A stretch of DNA of 64,000 bases from Candidatus Paraburkholderia kirkii (GTDB lineage Bacteria; Pseudomonadota; Gammaproteobacteria; Burkholderiales; Burkholderiaceae), in assembly GCA_001189345.1 (NCBI GenBank), contig LFKV01000039.1, positions 1-64,000 of the forward strand, in the 5' to 3' direction. The position numbers and the translations under genes were made by a program. Each line of letters opens with the position of its first letter. Position 1 is the first letter of the stretch. The notes below the pieces were generated by a model. The model did no database searches, was not told the origin of the DNA, and was given only the letters and a program-made list of their open reading frames with translations. Below, piece after piece: positions 1 to 8,665 of the stretch.

Positions 1-431
1 CTCCAGCCAGTCTGGTTCGCTGATACACCGGATCGTCGCGGCGAACATCCGCAGCGACACCTTGCCAGCTTCAAGGGCGTACTGCAGGCTGACGCGTTTG
101 CCGGCTACGCGGAACTCTACGCCGGTGGTCAGATCCGGGAAGCTGCGTGCCTGGCACATGCACGTCGAAAGCTGCACGATCTGCACGCTGTGCGACCGTC
201 GTCGATTACCAACGAAGCACTCGAGCGCTTTGGCGCGCTCTATGGCATAGAGGAACACATTCACGGCAAGCCTCCGGGGGAACGGCTGCGAGTTCGCCAG
301 ACGCAGGCGGTGCCGCTGCTTGAGGATATGAAGCGGTGGTTCGAAGCGACGATTCTCACACTCTCCGCGAAATCGGACACCACCAAGGCGATCCAGTACT
401 CGTTGAATCGCTGGCCTGTGCTTGTCTACTA
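1..431 (+). pseudogene. IS66-family transposase (TnpC) C-terminal fragment
   Basis: The reading frame gives the end of an IS66 TnpC transposase: the sequence around the AHARRKLHDLH motif, followed by the conserved KPPGERLRVRQ and SLNRWPVLVYY regions. Its 5' part lies outside the window. Small indels break the frame near position 190. The fragment stops exactly where IS630 copy 1 begins, so IS630 inserted into an already resident IS66 element. Both the transposase C-terminus and the IS66 right end are missing on this side. It has no catalytic completeness and is a remnant only. The family call rests on the KPP..R..VR..R..P.L motif typical of IS66. Confidence 0.8.
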
Positions 432-1545
432 CTGCGCTGCGTCATTGAATTAGCACCCTGTCTGTGTTCAGATACAGGTCATGGGTCAAAATGAACCTGA
501 CAGATATCGAACGTGAGCAACTGTTGTCGGCGGCGCGCAGCCGAACGGTGCGTGCGGCGGACGTGCGACGCGCAAAGTTGATCCTGATGCTCGAGGACGG
601 CGAATCGCGCGACAGTATCATGCGCACACTGGGTTGCGATTCGCGCTTCATCGCACGCTGGTCGGGGCGCTTCCTCAGCGAGCGACTAGCCGGCATGTAC
701 GCCCGGCACCGCGGGCGGGCGCCTACGCAGCCACCGGCCAAACTGGAAGCGCGGGTGCTCAAGTGCACCCTCAAGCACAAACCCGCCGACGGTTCGACAC
801 ACTGGAGTAGCTACAAGCTCGCAGCAGAACTCGGCGACGTATCGGTCTCGGCCGTGCAGCGCATCTGGCGCAAGCACGGCATCAAGCCGCAGCAGTTGGA
901 GCGGCACATGGTCTCCAACGACCCGGACTTCGAGACCAAGGCAGCCGACGTGATCGGGCTGTACCTGAACCCGCCGGCGCACGCAGCGGTGTTCTGCGTG
1001 GACGAGAAGACCGCGATCCAGGCACTCGATCGCAAGGACCGTATGCTGCCGCTGTCGCCCGGGCGCGCCGAGAGTCACGGCTTCGAGTACAAGCGCAACG
1101 GCACGCTCAGCCTGTTCGCGGCGTTCAATACTGCCACCGGCGAGGTGCTGGGCAAGACGGTGGCGCGCCACACCAGCGAGCAGTTCGTGGCCTTCCTGAC
1201 CGACGTCGTCGCCAGCCAGCCCAAACGCCGGGAAATCCACGCGATCTGCGACAACGTCAGCAGCCATAAGACGCAGCGGGTTGCCGACTTCCTTGATGCG
1301 CAGCGCAACGTGCACCTGCACTTCACGCCGACCTACTCGTCGTGGCTCAACCAGGTGGAGAACTGGTTCTCGCGCATTCAGCGTGAAGTGATCGCTCGCG
1401 GCATCTTCACTTCGGTGAAGGATTGGGATCGCAAACTGATGCCGATACATCCGCGAACACAACAAGAACCCGAAACCGATCAAGTGGAAATATGACGATC
1501 CTTCGCGCCGGATTCGACCAGTGCCAATTCAATGACGCAATGGAA
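432..1545 (+). mobile_element. IS630-family insertion sequence, copy 1
   Basis: This 1114-bp element is bounded by TA dinucleotides at 430-431 and 1546-1547, the target duplication expected of IS630. Its imperfect terminal inverted repeats share GCGTCATTGAATT. The same 1114-bp unit recurs at 46876-47989 (same strand), and its end recurs at 63605-64000 (opposite strand). It sits between an IS66 fragment and an IS3-group remnant, so it is part of a nested IS cluster. Confidence 0.9.
491..1495 (+). CDS. IS630-family DDE transposase, copy 1
   Basis: The 334-aa transposase begins with a helix-turn-helix region and then the DDE catalytic domain. I read the acidic residues as Asp in VFCVDEKTAIQ, Asp in AICDNVSSHK and Glu in NQVENWFSRIQ, so catalysis could be intact. 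The start is the ATG of MNLTDIEREQ; an upstream in-frame start at 464 is possible but would add atypical residues. The last about 18 residues are unusual. One extra C after KLMP moves translation out of the usual IS630 tail, which can be read in the next frame as YIREHNKNPKPIKW. All three copies in the window share this change, so the element spread with it. Confidence 0.88.
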   Translation: MNLTDIEREQLLSAARSRTVRAADVRRAKLILMLEDGESRDSIMRTLGCDSRFIARWSGRFLSERLAGMYARHRGRAPTQPPAKLEARVLKCTLKHKPADGSTHWSSYKLAAELGDVSVSAVQRIWRKHGIKPQQLERHMVSNDPDFETKAADVIGLYLNPPAHAAVFCVDEKTAIQALDRKDRMLPLSPGRAESHGFEYKRNGTLSLFAAFNTATGEVLGKTVARHTSEQFVAFLTDVVASQPKRREIHAICDNVSSHKTQRVADFLDAQRNVHLHFTPTYSSWLNQVENWFSRIQREVIARGIFTSVKDWDRKLMPIHPRTQQEPETDQVEI

Positions 1546-2296
1546 TAGTCACAACGTGGAATCTCTAGAGTTAGGCGACGCGCCGACGTATGGATACCGA
1601 GGTGCTTGGGCGTTGCTGAGGCGAAGCCGGGACATGCTGGCTCAACCGCGAGTAAATGCAAAGCGCGTGTATCGCGTGATGCGTCGCCACGGCCTGCTGC
1701 TTGAACATCGCCCTCGGCACGCCTCGTCTACGCGTCGGCATGACGGCAAGGTCGCGGTGGATAGCAGCAACATGCGCTGGTGCTCGGATGGCTTCGAATT
1801 CCGCTGCGATGCCGGTGTCCCATTGCGTGTCGTCTTCGCACTCGACTGTTGCGACCGCGAAGCCATGAGTTGGGCCGCGAGCACAGGCGGTTACACTGGC
1901 GATATGGTGCGTGACGTCATGCTTCAAGCCGTCGAGAACCGCTTCACCGGCGCGTTGAAGGCCGACAGGGAAGTCGAGTGGTTAAGCGGCGATGGTTCCT
2001 GCTACATTGCCGATGACACATTGAAGTTCTCTCGAAAAATCGGACTGAAGCCAGTAACGACACCCGTCAGAAGTCCGCAAAGCAACGGGATGGCCGAGAG
2101 CTTCGTTAAAACGATAAAGCGTGATTACGAAACGATAAAGCGTGATTACGTTTCGTGGATGCCGAAACCCGACGCCAGGACGGCGCTGCAAAATCTGGCC
2201 ATCGCGTTCGACCACGATAACGAGTCACACCCGCATAGCGCCCTTAAATACCGCTCGCCGCGCGAGTTTCGTCGGCAAGCAAATCCTCCAACCTAA
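1532..2296 (+). pseudogene. IS2-group transposase OrfB, orfA-deleted, catalytic Asp lost
   Basis: The open frame starts at an ATG inside the IS630 end (MTQWNSHN), passes a deletion scar and then reads as IS2-type OrfB. It has the [11 protein letters not shown] region, the first Asp in RWCSDGFEF, the second catalytic position in WLSGDGSCY, and QSNGMAESF with the catalytic Glu. IS2-type enzymes have Asp directly after WLS. Here it is Gly, while the copy at 62750-63374 keeps Asp. Both copies also carry an in-frame 21-bp tandem duplication giving [11 protein letters not shown]. With orfA gone and a key Asp changed, this copy should be inactive. Confidence 0.82.
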
Positions 2297-2333
2297 GCGG
2301 GACCGGCTGTCCGGTTATGCGGGAGCAAGTCCA
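1546..2333 (+). mobile_element. IS3-family (IS2 group) remnant, copy 1, internally deleted
   Basis: The remnant begins immediately after IS630 copy 1 and ends at the GCAAGTCCA terminus, which is also the end of the inverted copy at 62712. Only a few codons of orfA survive before a jump into orfB, so the orfA body is deleted. The copy at 62712-63604 keeps orfA but lacks the start of orfB. Both copies carry the same IS630 insertion at the same TA, so they descend from one IS630-in-IS3 composite. Confidence 0.82.
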
Positions 2334-3085
2334 CGGCCCGCGCGGGCGCAACCGTCGCGCATTGCCACGTCCGCGATCCGAAGACCGGAAAAACCAGCCG
2401 CAACCCGGCATTATACCGCGAGGTCGTGGACCGCATCCGCTCATCCGACGTCGACGTCATCATCAACCTGACGGCCGGCATGGGCGGCGACCTCGAAATC
2501 GGCCCGGGCGAAGAACCGATGCGCTTCGGCAAAGGCACCGACCTCGTCGGCGGCCTGACGCGCCTCGTGCACGTCGAAGAACTGCTCCCCGAAATCTGTA
2601 CCCTCGACTGCGGCACGCTCAATTTCGGCGACGGCGACTACATCTACGTCTCCACCCCGGCCCAGTTGCGAGCCGGCGCAAAGCGCATCCAGGAACTCGG
2701 CGTGAAGCCCAAACTGGAAATCTTCGACACGGGCCATCTGTGGTTCGCGAACCAGCTGCTGAAGGAAGGCCTGCTCGACGCACCGCCGCTCTTCCAGCTC
2801 TGCATGGGCATTCCGTGGGGCGCGCCGCCCGATACCGGCCCGATGAAGGCGATGGTCGACAACCTGCCGCCCGGCGCGTATTGGGCCGGCTTCGGCATCG
2901 GCCCCATGCAGATGCCGATGGTCGCGCAGGCGATGCTTCGCGCAGGCGATACTGCTCGGCGGCCACGTGCGCGTCGGCCTCGAGGACAACCTGTGGCTCG
3001 ATCGCGGCGTGCACGCGACGAACGGCTCGCTCGTGCAGCGCGCCGTGGAAATCATCGAACGCCTCGGCACCCGCGCGCTCACGCG
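2334..3085 (+). pseudogene. BKACE (DUF849) beta-keto acid cleavage enzyme, 5' and 3' truncated; dehydrocarnitine cleavage
   Basis: The product belongs to the beta-keto acid cleavage family, which condenses a beta-keto acid with acetyl-CoA. Recognisable blocks are [10 protein letters not shown], the [18 protein letters not shown] region and [15 protein letters not shown]. Beside carnitine dehydrogenase and a thioesterase, the likely substrate is 3-dehydrocarnitine (inference from operon context). The N-terminal part was lost at the IS3 insertion. A frameshift near 2937 separates the QAMLR block from the LLGGHVR block. The C-terminus runs in frame into the next gene at RLGTRAL, showing a deletion that removed its end and the start of the dehydrogenase. 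Confidence 0.8.
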
Positions 3086-3959
3086 CGGGCTCGACGTCAC
3101 CGCGTGGGACCCCGCGCCCGGCGCGGAGGCGCAGCTTCGCGCGAACGTCGCGAACGCGTGGCCGGCGCTCGAACGCGTCGGACTGGCGCAGGGCGCGTCG
3201 CCCGAGCGGCTGCGCGTGGTCGCGAGCGTCGAGGAATGCGTGGCCGGCGCGGACTTCATCCAGGAAAGCGCGCCCGAGCGCGAGGATCTGAAGCTCGCGC
3301 TGCACGAGCGCATGAGCCGGGCCGCGAAACCGGAGGCGATCATCGCTTCGTCGACGTCCGGGCTTCTGTCGAGCGATTTCTATGCGCGCGCGGTCGATCC
3401 GGAACGCTGCGTCGTCGGACATCCGTTCAATCCGGTCTATCTGCTGCCGCTCGTCGAAGTGCTGGGCGGCGCGCAGACCTCGGGCGAGGCCATCGATTCG
3501 GCGATGAGCTTCTACGCATCCATCGGCATGCGGCCGCTGTGCGTGAGAAAGGAAGTGCCGGGCTTCATCGCGGATCGCCTGCTCGAAGTGCTGTGGCGTG
3601 AGGCGCTGCATCTCGTGAACGACGGCGTCGCGACGACCGGCGAAATCGACGACGTCATCCGATACGGCGCGGGCATCCGCTGGTCGTTCATGGGCACGTT
3701 CCTGACCTACACGCTGGCGGGCGGCGAGGCGGGCATGCGACACTTCATGCAGCAGTTCGGCCCGGCGCTCGAGCTGCCGTGGACGAAGCTCGTCGCGCCG
3801 AAGCTGACCGACCAGCTCATCGACCGCGTGGTGGACGGCACCTCGCGGCAGACGAACGGGCGCGGCATCAAGGAGCTGCAGCGTTATCGCGACGGCTGCA
3901 TCGCGAGCGTGATCGAGGCGATCGCGGTCGCCAAGGCCCGCCACGGCATCGAAGACTGA
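3086..3959 (+). pseudogene. lcdH: L-carnitine dehydrogenase (3-hydroxyacyl-CoA dehydrogenase family), N-terminus deleted
   Basis: In the family this NAD-dependent enzyme oxidises L-carnitine to 3-dehydrocarnitine. About 290 residues remain, including the [20 protein letters not shown] block typical of 3-hydroxyacyl-CoA dehydrogenases and the C-terminal helical domain. The first about 25 residues, with the GxGxxG Rossmann motif, are missing. The frame enters from the BKACE gene at [10 protein letters not shown]. Without the dinucleotide-binding glycines it is unlikely to work. The rest of the frame is undamaged to TGA at 3957-3959, and the thioesterase follows 14 bp later. Confidence 0.8.
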
Positions 3960-3973
3960 GGAGAGAAGCGCAG

Positions 3974-4357
3974 ATGAGCACGATCTACCGCGACACCGTG
4001 AAGCCCGAATGGGTCGACTACAATGGCCATCTGCGCGATGCCTTCTACATGCTGATCTACAGCCTCACGACCGATGCGTTCATGGACCGCATCGGCCTCG
4101 ACGACGCCGGCCGCCGCGCGCGCCGGCGCACGCTCGAGGCGCATATCAGCTACCTGCGCGAGATCAAGGAGGGCGCGGCGGTGCGCGTCGAAGCGCGGGT
4201 CGTCGCGCACGACAGGAAGCGCATCCACCTGTACCTGGAGATGTTCGAAGGCGATGCCGCCGATCCCGTCTCCGCCTGCGAGCAGATGATGCACATCGAC
4301 ACGAGCGGCACGCCCAAAGCCGCGTCGTTCGACGAGGACATCGCCGCGCCGGCCTGA
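3974..4357 (+). CDS. Hotdog-fold thioesterase of the carnitine operon, probably 3'-truncated
   Basis: The 127-aa protein is related to 4-hydroxybenzoyl-CoA-type thioesterases. [17 protein letters not shown] contains the conserved catalytic Asp region, and the [14 protein letters not shown] strand follows. In carnitine operons this position is occupied by a betainyl-CoA thioesterase (inference). The ATG at 3974 has a GAGGAG site 8 bases upstream and follows the dehydrogenase stop by 14 bp. The protein stops at IAAPA, where the sequence switches to the 3' end of the opposite-strand copA. The normal C-terminal tail, roughly 20-30 residues by my estimate, has probably been removed by the deletion that also cut copA. 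Confidence 0.7.
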   Translation: MSTIYRDTVKPEWVDYNGHLRDAFYMLIYSLTTDAFMDRIGLDDAGRRARRRTLEAHISYLREIKEGAAVRVEARVVAHDRKRIHLYLEMFEGDAADPVSACEQMMHIDTSGTPKAASFDEDIAAPA

Positions 4358-6601
4358 GCGCGCCACGTGCGCAGCAACAGCGCATTGGTCACGACGCTCA
4401 TGCTCGAAAATGCCATCGCCGCGCCCGCGAACATCGGATCGAGCAATCCAAATGCCGCGAGCGGAATGCCGATCAGGTTGTGGACGAACGCCCAGAACAG
4501 ATTCTGCTGAATCTTCCGGTACGTGCGCCGCGAAATGTCGATCGCATCGGCGACGAGCGCCGGATCGCCGCGCATCAGCGTGAGGCCGGCCGCCTCGATC
4601 GCGACGTCGGTGCCGCTCGCCATCGCGATGCCGATGTCGGCGGCGGCGAGCGCGGGTGCGTCGTTGATGCCGTCGCCGGCCATCACGACCACGCCTTTCG
4701 TCGACGCCTTCAGTTGCCCGACGACGCGCGCCTTGTCGTCGGGCAGCGCCTGCGCATGCACGAGATCCGGCGCAATGCCCAGCGCGCGCGACGGCCTGCG
4801 CGCTGCCCAGGTTGTCGCCGGTGACGAGCGCGCTCTTCACACCCATGCGCGCGAGCCGTTCGATGGCGGCGCGGGCGGTCGGCTTGACCGTATCGCCGAA
4901 CGCGAGCAGCGCGAGCACGACGTTGCGCGCGTCCGATTCCTCGATGAGCCACGACACCGTGTTGCCCTGCGCTTCCAGGTCCCGCGCCCGGGCCGCGAGC
5001 GATGACGGCACCTCCGCGCCCAGTTCCGCGAGCCAGCGGCCGCTGCCGATCGCGATGCGCCGTTCGCCGACGCTCGCTTCCACGCCGCGTCCCGCGACTG
5101 CGCGCACGGCGCTTGCCTGGAGCCGCGGCGCATCCCTCGCGGCGGCCACGACCTCCTTCGCCAGTGGATGCTCGCTCATGCGCTGCACGGCGGTCGCGAG
5201 CGCCAGCTCGCGATCCTGTCCGGGCGCCGCGTCGAACGTGACCAGGCTCGGCCGCCCGGCCGTCAGCGTGCCGGTCTTGTCGAATGCGACGATCTCGATG
5301 GCATGCGCCTGCTCCAGCGCCTGCGCGTCCTTGATGAGAATGCCCTGGCGCGCCGCGACGCCCGTGCCGGCCATGATCGCGGTCGGCGTCGCGAGGCCGA
5401 GCGCGCATGGACACGCGATCACGAGCACCGCGACGGCGTTCAGCAGCGCCGTTTCCGCATCCGCGCCGTGCAACAGCCACCCGGCGAGCGTGACGGCGAC
5501 GATCGCCAGGATCGCCGGCACGAACACCGCTGACACGCGATCCACCAGCCGCTGGATCGGCGCTTTCTCCGCCTGCGCCGATTCGACGAGCCGGATGATG
5601 CGCGCGAGCGTGGTTTCCGCGCCGATCGCCGTGGTTTCGATCGCGATCGCGCCTTCGCCGTTGATCGAGCCGCCGGTGGCGCGCGCGCGCGCTTCCTTCG
5701 CGACGGGCAGGCTTTCGCCCGTGATCAGCGATTCGTCGACATGCGTGCGGCCCTCGCGCACGATGCCGTCCACCGGCACGCGCTCGCCCGGCCGCACGAC
5801 GACGATATCGCCGACCCGTACCTCGGCGAGCGCCACTTCGCGTTCGCGCGACGGATCGTTCCGGTCGCGCACGCGCGCCCTGGTCGGACGCAGCGCGTTG
5901 AGCGCGCGGATCGCGTCGGTGGTCTGCCGTTTCGCGCGCGCGCCTCGAGCCACTTGCCGAAGCGCACCAGCGTGATGATGACCGCCGACGCCTCGAAGTA
6001 CAGATACAGATGCGCCGTCATGCCGCCGTGCCCGAACATCTGATAGACGGACAAGCCCCACGTCGCCGACGTGCCGAGCGCGACCAGCAGGTCCATGTTG
6101 CCCGCGAGGGCACGCACCGCGCGATAGCCGCCCGCGTAGAAGCGCGCGCCGAAGCCGAACTGCACGATGCTCGCGAGCGCGAGCTGCAGCCACGGGTTCG
6201 GCGAAAGGCCGAACATCGGCGCGAGCAGCGGCAGCGTGAGCAGCGCGGACGTGAAAACCGCCGCGAGCTCGCCGTCGAACGCAGGCGAGGCCGAAGCGGC
6301 GGGCGGCGGCGCTTCGGGCAGGATCGGCGTGGCTTCGTAGCCCGCTTTCACCACGGCGGCGACGAGCTGGTCATCGCTGACGGTGGCGCTCGCGTGGACC
6401 GTGGCCTTTCTCGGTGGCGAGATTGACCGCGACGCTCTCGACGCCGGGCACGCGCCCGAGCACCTTTTCGACGCGTGCCACGCAGGACGCGCACGTCATG
6501 CCGCTGACGGCGAGCTCCGCGATTCTGGATTTTTCGGATGATGCGGTGGATATGGCGAAACGCTCCGGTTTGGCTGGGAAGCGCGATTCCGGACCGCGCA
6601 A
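4358..6601 (-). pseudogene. copA: Copper-translocating P1B-type ATPase CopA, three frameshifts and 3' truncation
   Basis: Conceptual repair gives a copper exporter: an N-terminal HMA domain (GMTCASC), membrane segments, the TGES actuator motif, the CPC metal-binding motif in [14 protein letters not shown], the DKTGT phosphorylation site, the HP locus (SEHPLA) and [10 protein letters not shown]. The frame is broken near 6403 (one extra base), near 5940 (two extra bases in a CG run) and near 4790 (two bases lost in a CG run). The C-terminus merges into the thioesterase gene. No ATG precedes the HMA domain closely; a TTG at 6601 beside an AGGGA is my best guess. A CueR-type promoter sits just upstream. 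Confidence 0.88.
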
Positions 6602-6624
6602 TTCCCTGACAAAGAACAGTATCG

Positions 6625-6645
6625 ACCTTCCAATGGTTGGAAGGT
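6625..6645 (-). promoter_or_regulatory. CueR/MerR-type promoter operator for copA
   Basis: The palindrome has arms ACCTTCCA and TGGAAGGT around a 5-bp centre. On the minus strand it lies between TTGACC and GATACT with a 19-bp spacer. The over-long spacer containing a dyad is the signature of MerR-family activators, and this consensus matches CueR sites that drive copA. It points at the copA pseudogene. No cueR gene is visible in the window. Confidence 0.85.
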
Positions 6646-7014
6646 CAAGGGCGGGACGAACGGCCTCGCGCGATATCGACATCAGCCGCGCGACGAGCGG
6701 CGGACGCGTACATCTGCGGGACTCCATAATGGGATATTGTCATGCCGGCCGGCGATGTTACGCGAAGCGACGCCGGCGCGTCATGCGGGCGGATCGCGGG
6801 CGTTCGAGGCAATTCCCGAAACGCCCGGACGCTTTTGCTCGCTTCGTCTTGCCTATCGTCAGCGGATAAGTTAAAACCAGAATTCCGAGACAGTGCTCGC
6901 GATGCGCCGAGTGAAGCCCCGTGCGGCACTCCGCCGCGAGCGATTCCCCGATCGGATCCCGTCTCGGATTGCGCGCGAACCCAATCGAAAGAAAAGAACC
7001 GGATTCCAATTCGA
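6646..7014. other. Non-coding stretch between copA promoter and DUF1254 gene
   Basis: I see no convincing gene here, only short open frames without family resemblance. With the copA leader, about 410 bases separate the two genes. The last 150 bases are less GC-rich and may hold the promoter of the DUF1254 gene, but no clear -35/-10 pair stands out. Confidence 0.5.
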
Positions 7015-8484
7015 ATGAAGAACAACCGACGCTGGACGTTGCCGCGTAGCGCGGCCATCTGGATGAGCGCGAGCCTCTCGGGCATGGCCATCCTGGCCGG
7101 CTGCGCCACCAAGGCGTCCGAAGTGAAAGCGACCAGCGCCGGGTGGGTGAAGAATCAGGTCGCGGACGCCTATATATTCGGTTTTCCGCTGGTCGCCACG
7201 GACATCGCGCGCGAGCGGTAGCGCGGGGCAGCCGGGGCAGGCGCCGCTCAACGCGTTCCGTCACGCGACGGCCCTGCCGCCGGTCGGCGCGGCGGGCAGG
7301 CCGAGCGTGGACACGCTGGAATCGGCGGCCTGGCTCGACGTCTCCGCCGATCCCGTGATCGGCTCGCTGCCCGCTGCGCCGCGCGGACGCTATTTCGACG
7401 CCCGCGCGTTCGACGCCTGGACCGACGCGCTCTATTCGAGCGCCGACACGACGCCGTTTCCGAAGGCGCAACGGATCGCTTTCGTGCCGGCGGGATGGGC
7501 GGGCATGTTGCCGGCCAGCATGTTGCCGGCCAATGCGACACGCGGGAGACGCGCACGCGTTACGTGTGGCTCTCGGTGCGCGTGCGCGTGAACGCGGTCC
7601 GCGCGACGTGCGCGAGGCCCGCAAGCTGCAGACGGCGATGCGCATCGACACCTTGACTTGACGCCCGCGAAGGGCTCCGTTTCCGATACGACGCCCGTCG
7701 TGGCCGGTGCGTGGCCGGCCGACGGCGCGAAGCAGCCCGCGGTGCCGCCGCTGCCCGCCGCGCTGTCCGGGGCGTTGCCGGGCGCGCAGGCCGAGGCGCT
7801 CGACGCGAACGCGTTCTTTGCGCGCCTGGCCCGCTCGCTCGACGACAATCCCGCCGCCACCGACGACAGCCACGCGATGAGCCAGCTCGCCGACCTGGGC
7901 GTGAAGCCCGGCGAGCCGGTGCAGTTCAGGAAGACGGATGCGCCGCTCCTCGATTCCGGGCTCGCCGACGCGCGCGAGCGGCTCGCGACGGTGCCGTCGA
8001 ACGCGATCACGAAGAACGGCTGGACCTGGTTCGGCGACGGCGTCGGCATCTACGGCACCGACTACACGCTGCGCGCGTACCTCGCGCGCCGCCAGACGGC
8101 CACCGGCACGAAGAAAGGCGAGGTGAAGCCCGTCGCGCGCGTGGACAGCGAAGGCCACGCGCTGAACGGCGCGAACCAGTACGCGTTGCACTTCGCCGAT
8201 CAGCTTCCGCCGGTGCGCGGCTTCTGGACGATCACGGCCTACACGAAGGACGGCGCGCTCACGGATGTGAAGCTGCCGCGCCTGTCGATCTCCGATCGCG
8301 ATCGCCTGAAGAAGAACCGCGACGGCTCCATCGACGTGATCGTGTCGGCGAAATCGCCGGGACGCGCGCGTCGAACTAGCTGCCCGCGCCGGAAGGCGAA
8401 ATCCAGCTCACGATGCGTCTCTATGCGCCCAGGCCGCAGGTGAGCGACGGCTCGTGGGCGCCGCCGCCCGTCGAGCGTCAATAA
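7015..8484 (+). pseudogene. DUF1254/DUF1214 envelope lipoprotein, multiple frameshifts
   Basis: The protein starts with a lipoprotein signal peptide: a basic N-terminus, a hydrophobic core and the lipobox LAGC. Mature sequence begins CATKASEV, followed by the DUF1254 motif DAYIFGFPLV. Later parts include WLDVSADPVI, TPAKGSVSDTTPVV, AITKNGWTW, YALHFADQLPPVRGFWT and the closing LTMRLYAP. These elements lie in different frames, with breaks near 7217, 7545, 7650 and 8370, so at least four indels have accumulated. Function of the family is unclear; members are periplasmic or outer-membrane proteins of about 450 residues. A hairpin terminator follows. Confidence 0.8.
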
Positions 8485-8515
8485 GCCGGGCGCAGGCAAG
8501 CCGTGAATCGAAACG

Positions 8516-8550
8516 AAGGCCGCGAGTTTTTCGCGGCCTTTGCGTTTTTT
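8516..8550 (+). terminator. Rho-independent terminator after DUF1254 gene
   Basis: A stem AAGGCCGCGA / TCGCGGCCTT around a T-rich loop is followed after 4 bases by TTTTTT (8545-8550). It lies 31 bases after the DUF1254 stop. Confidence 0.85.
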
Positions 8551-8665
8551 AAGCGTGTATTGGTCAACCGTTTGCGCGTCGCATCGTCGTATAACTCGGA
8601 CATCATCTCTCCGGGACGGCGAGCTCGGGCGGCGCTCGTACGGGCGGCTCGTCGCCGCGCATCGA

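Noticed and set aside
686-1483. Long minus-strand open frame (265 codons) inside IS630, repeated in copy 2
   Set aside because: It is the antisense shadow of the transposase in high-GC DNA; its translation has no family motif and it mirrors the real gene exactly.
2619-3944. 441-codon minus-strand frame over the carnitine genes
   Set aside because: Arg/Ala-rich composition without motifs; the opposite strand carries recognisable BKACE and dehydrogenase sequence.
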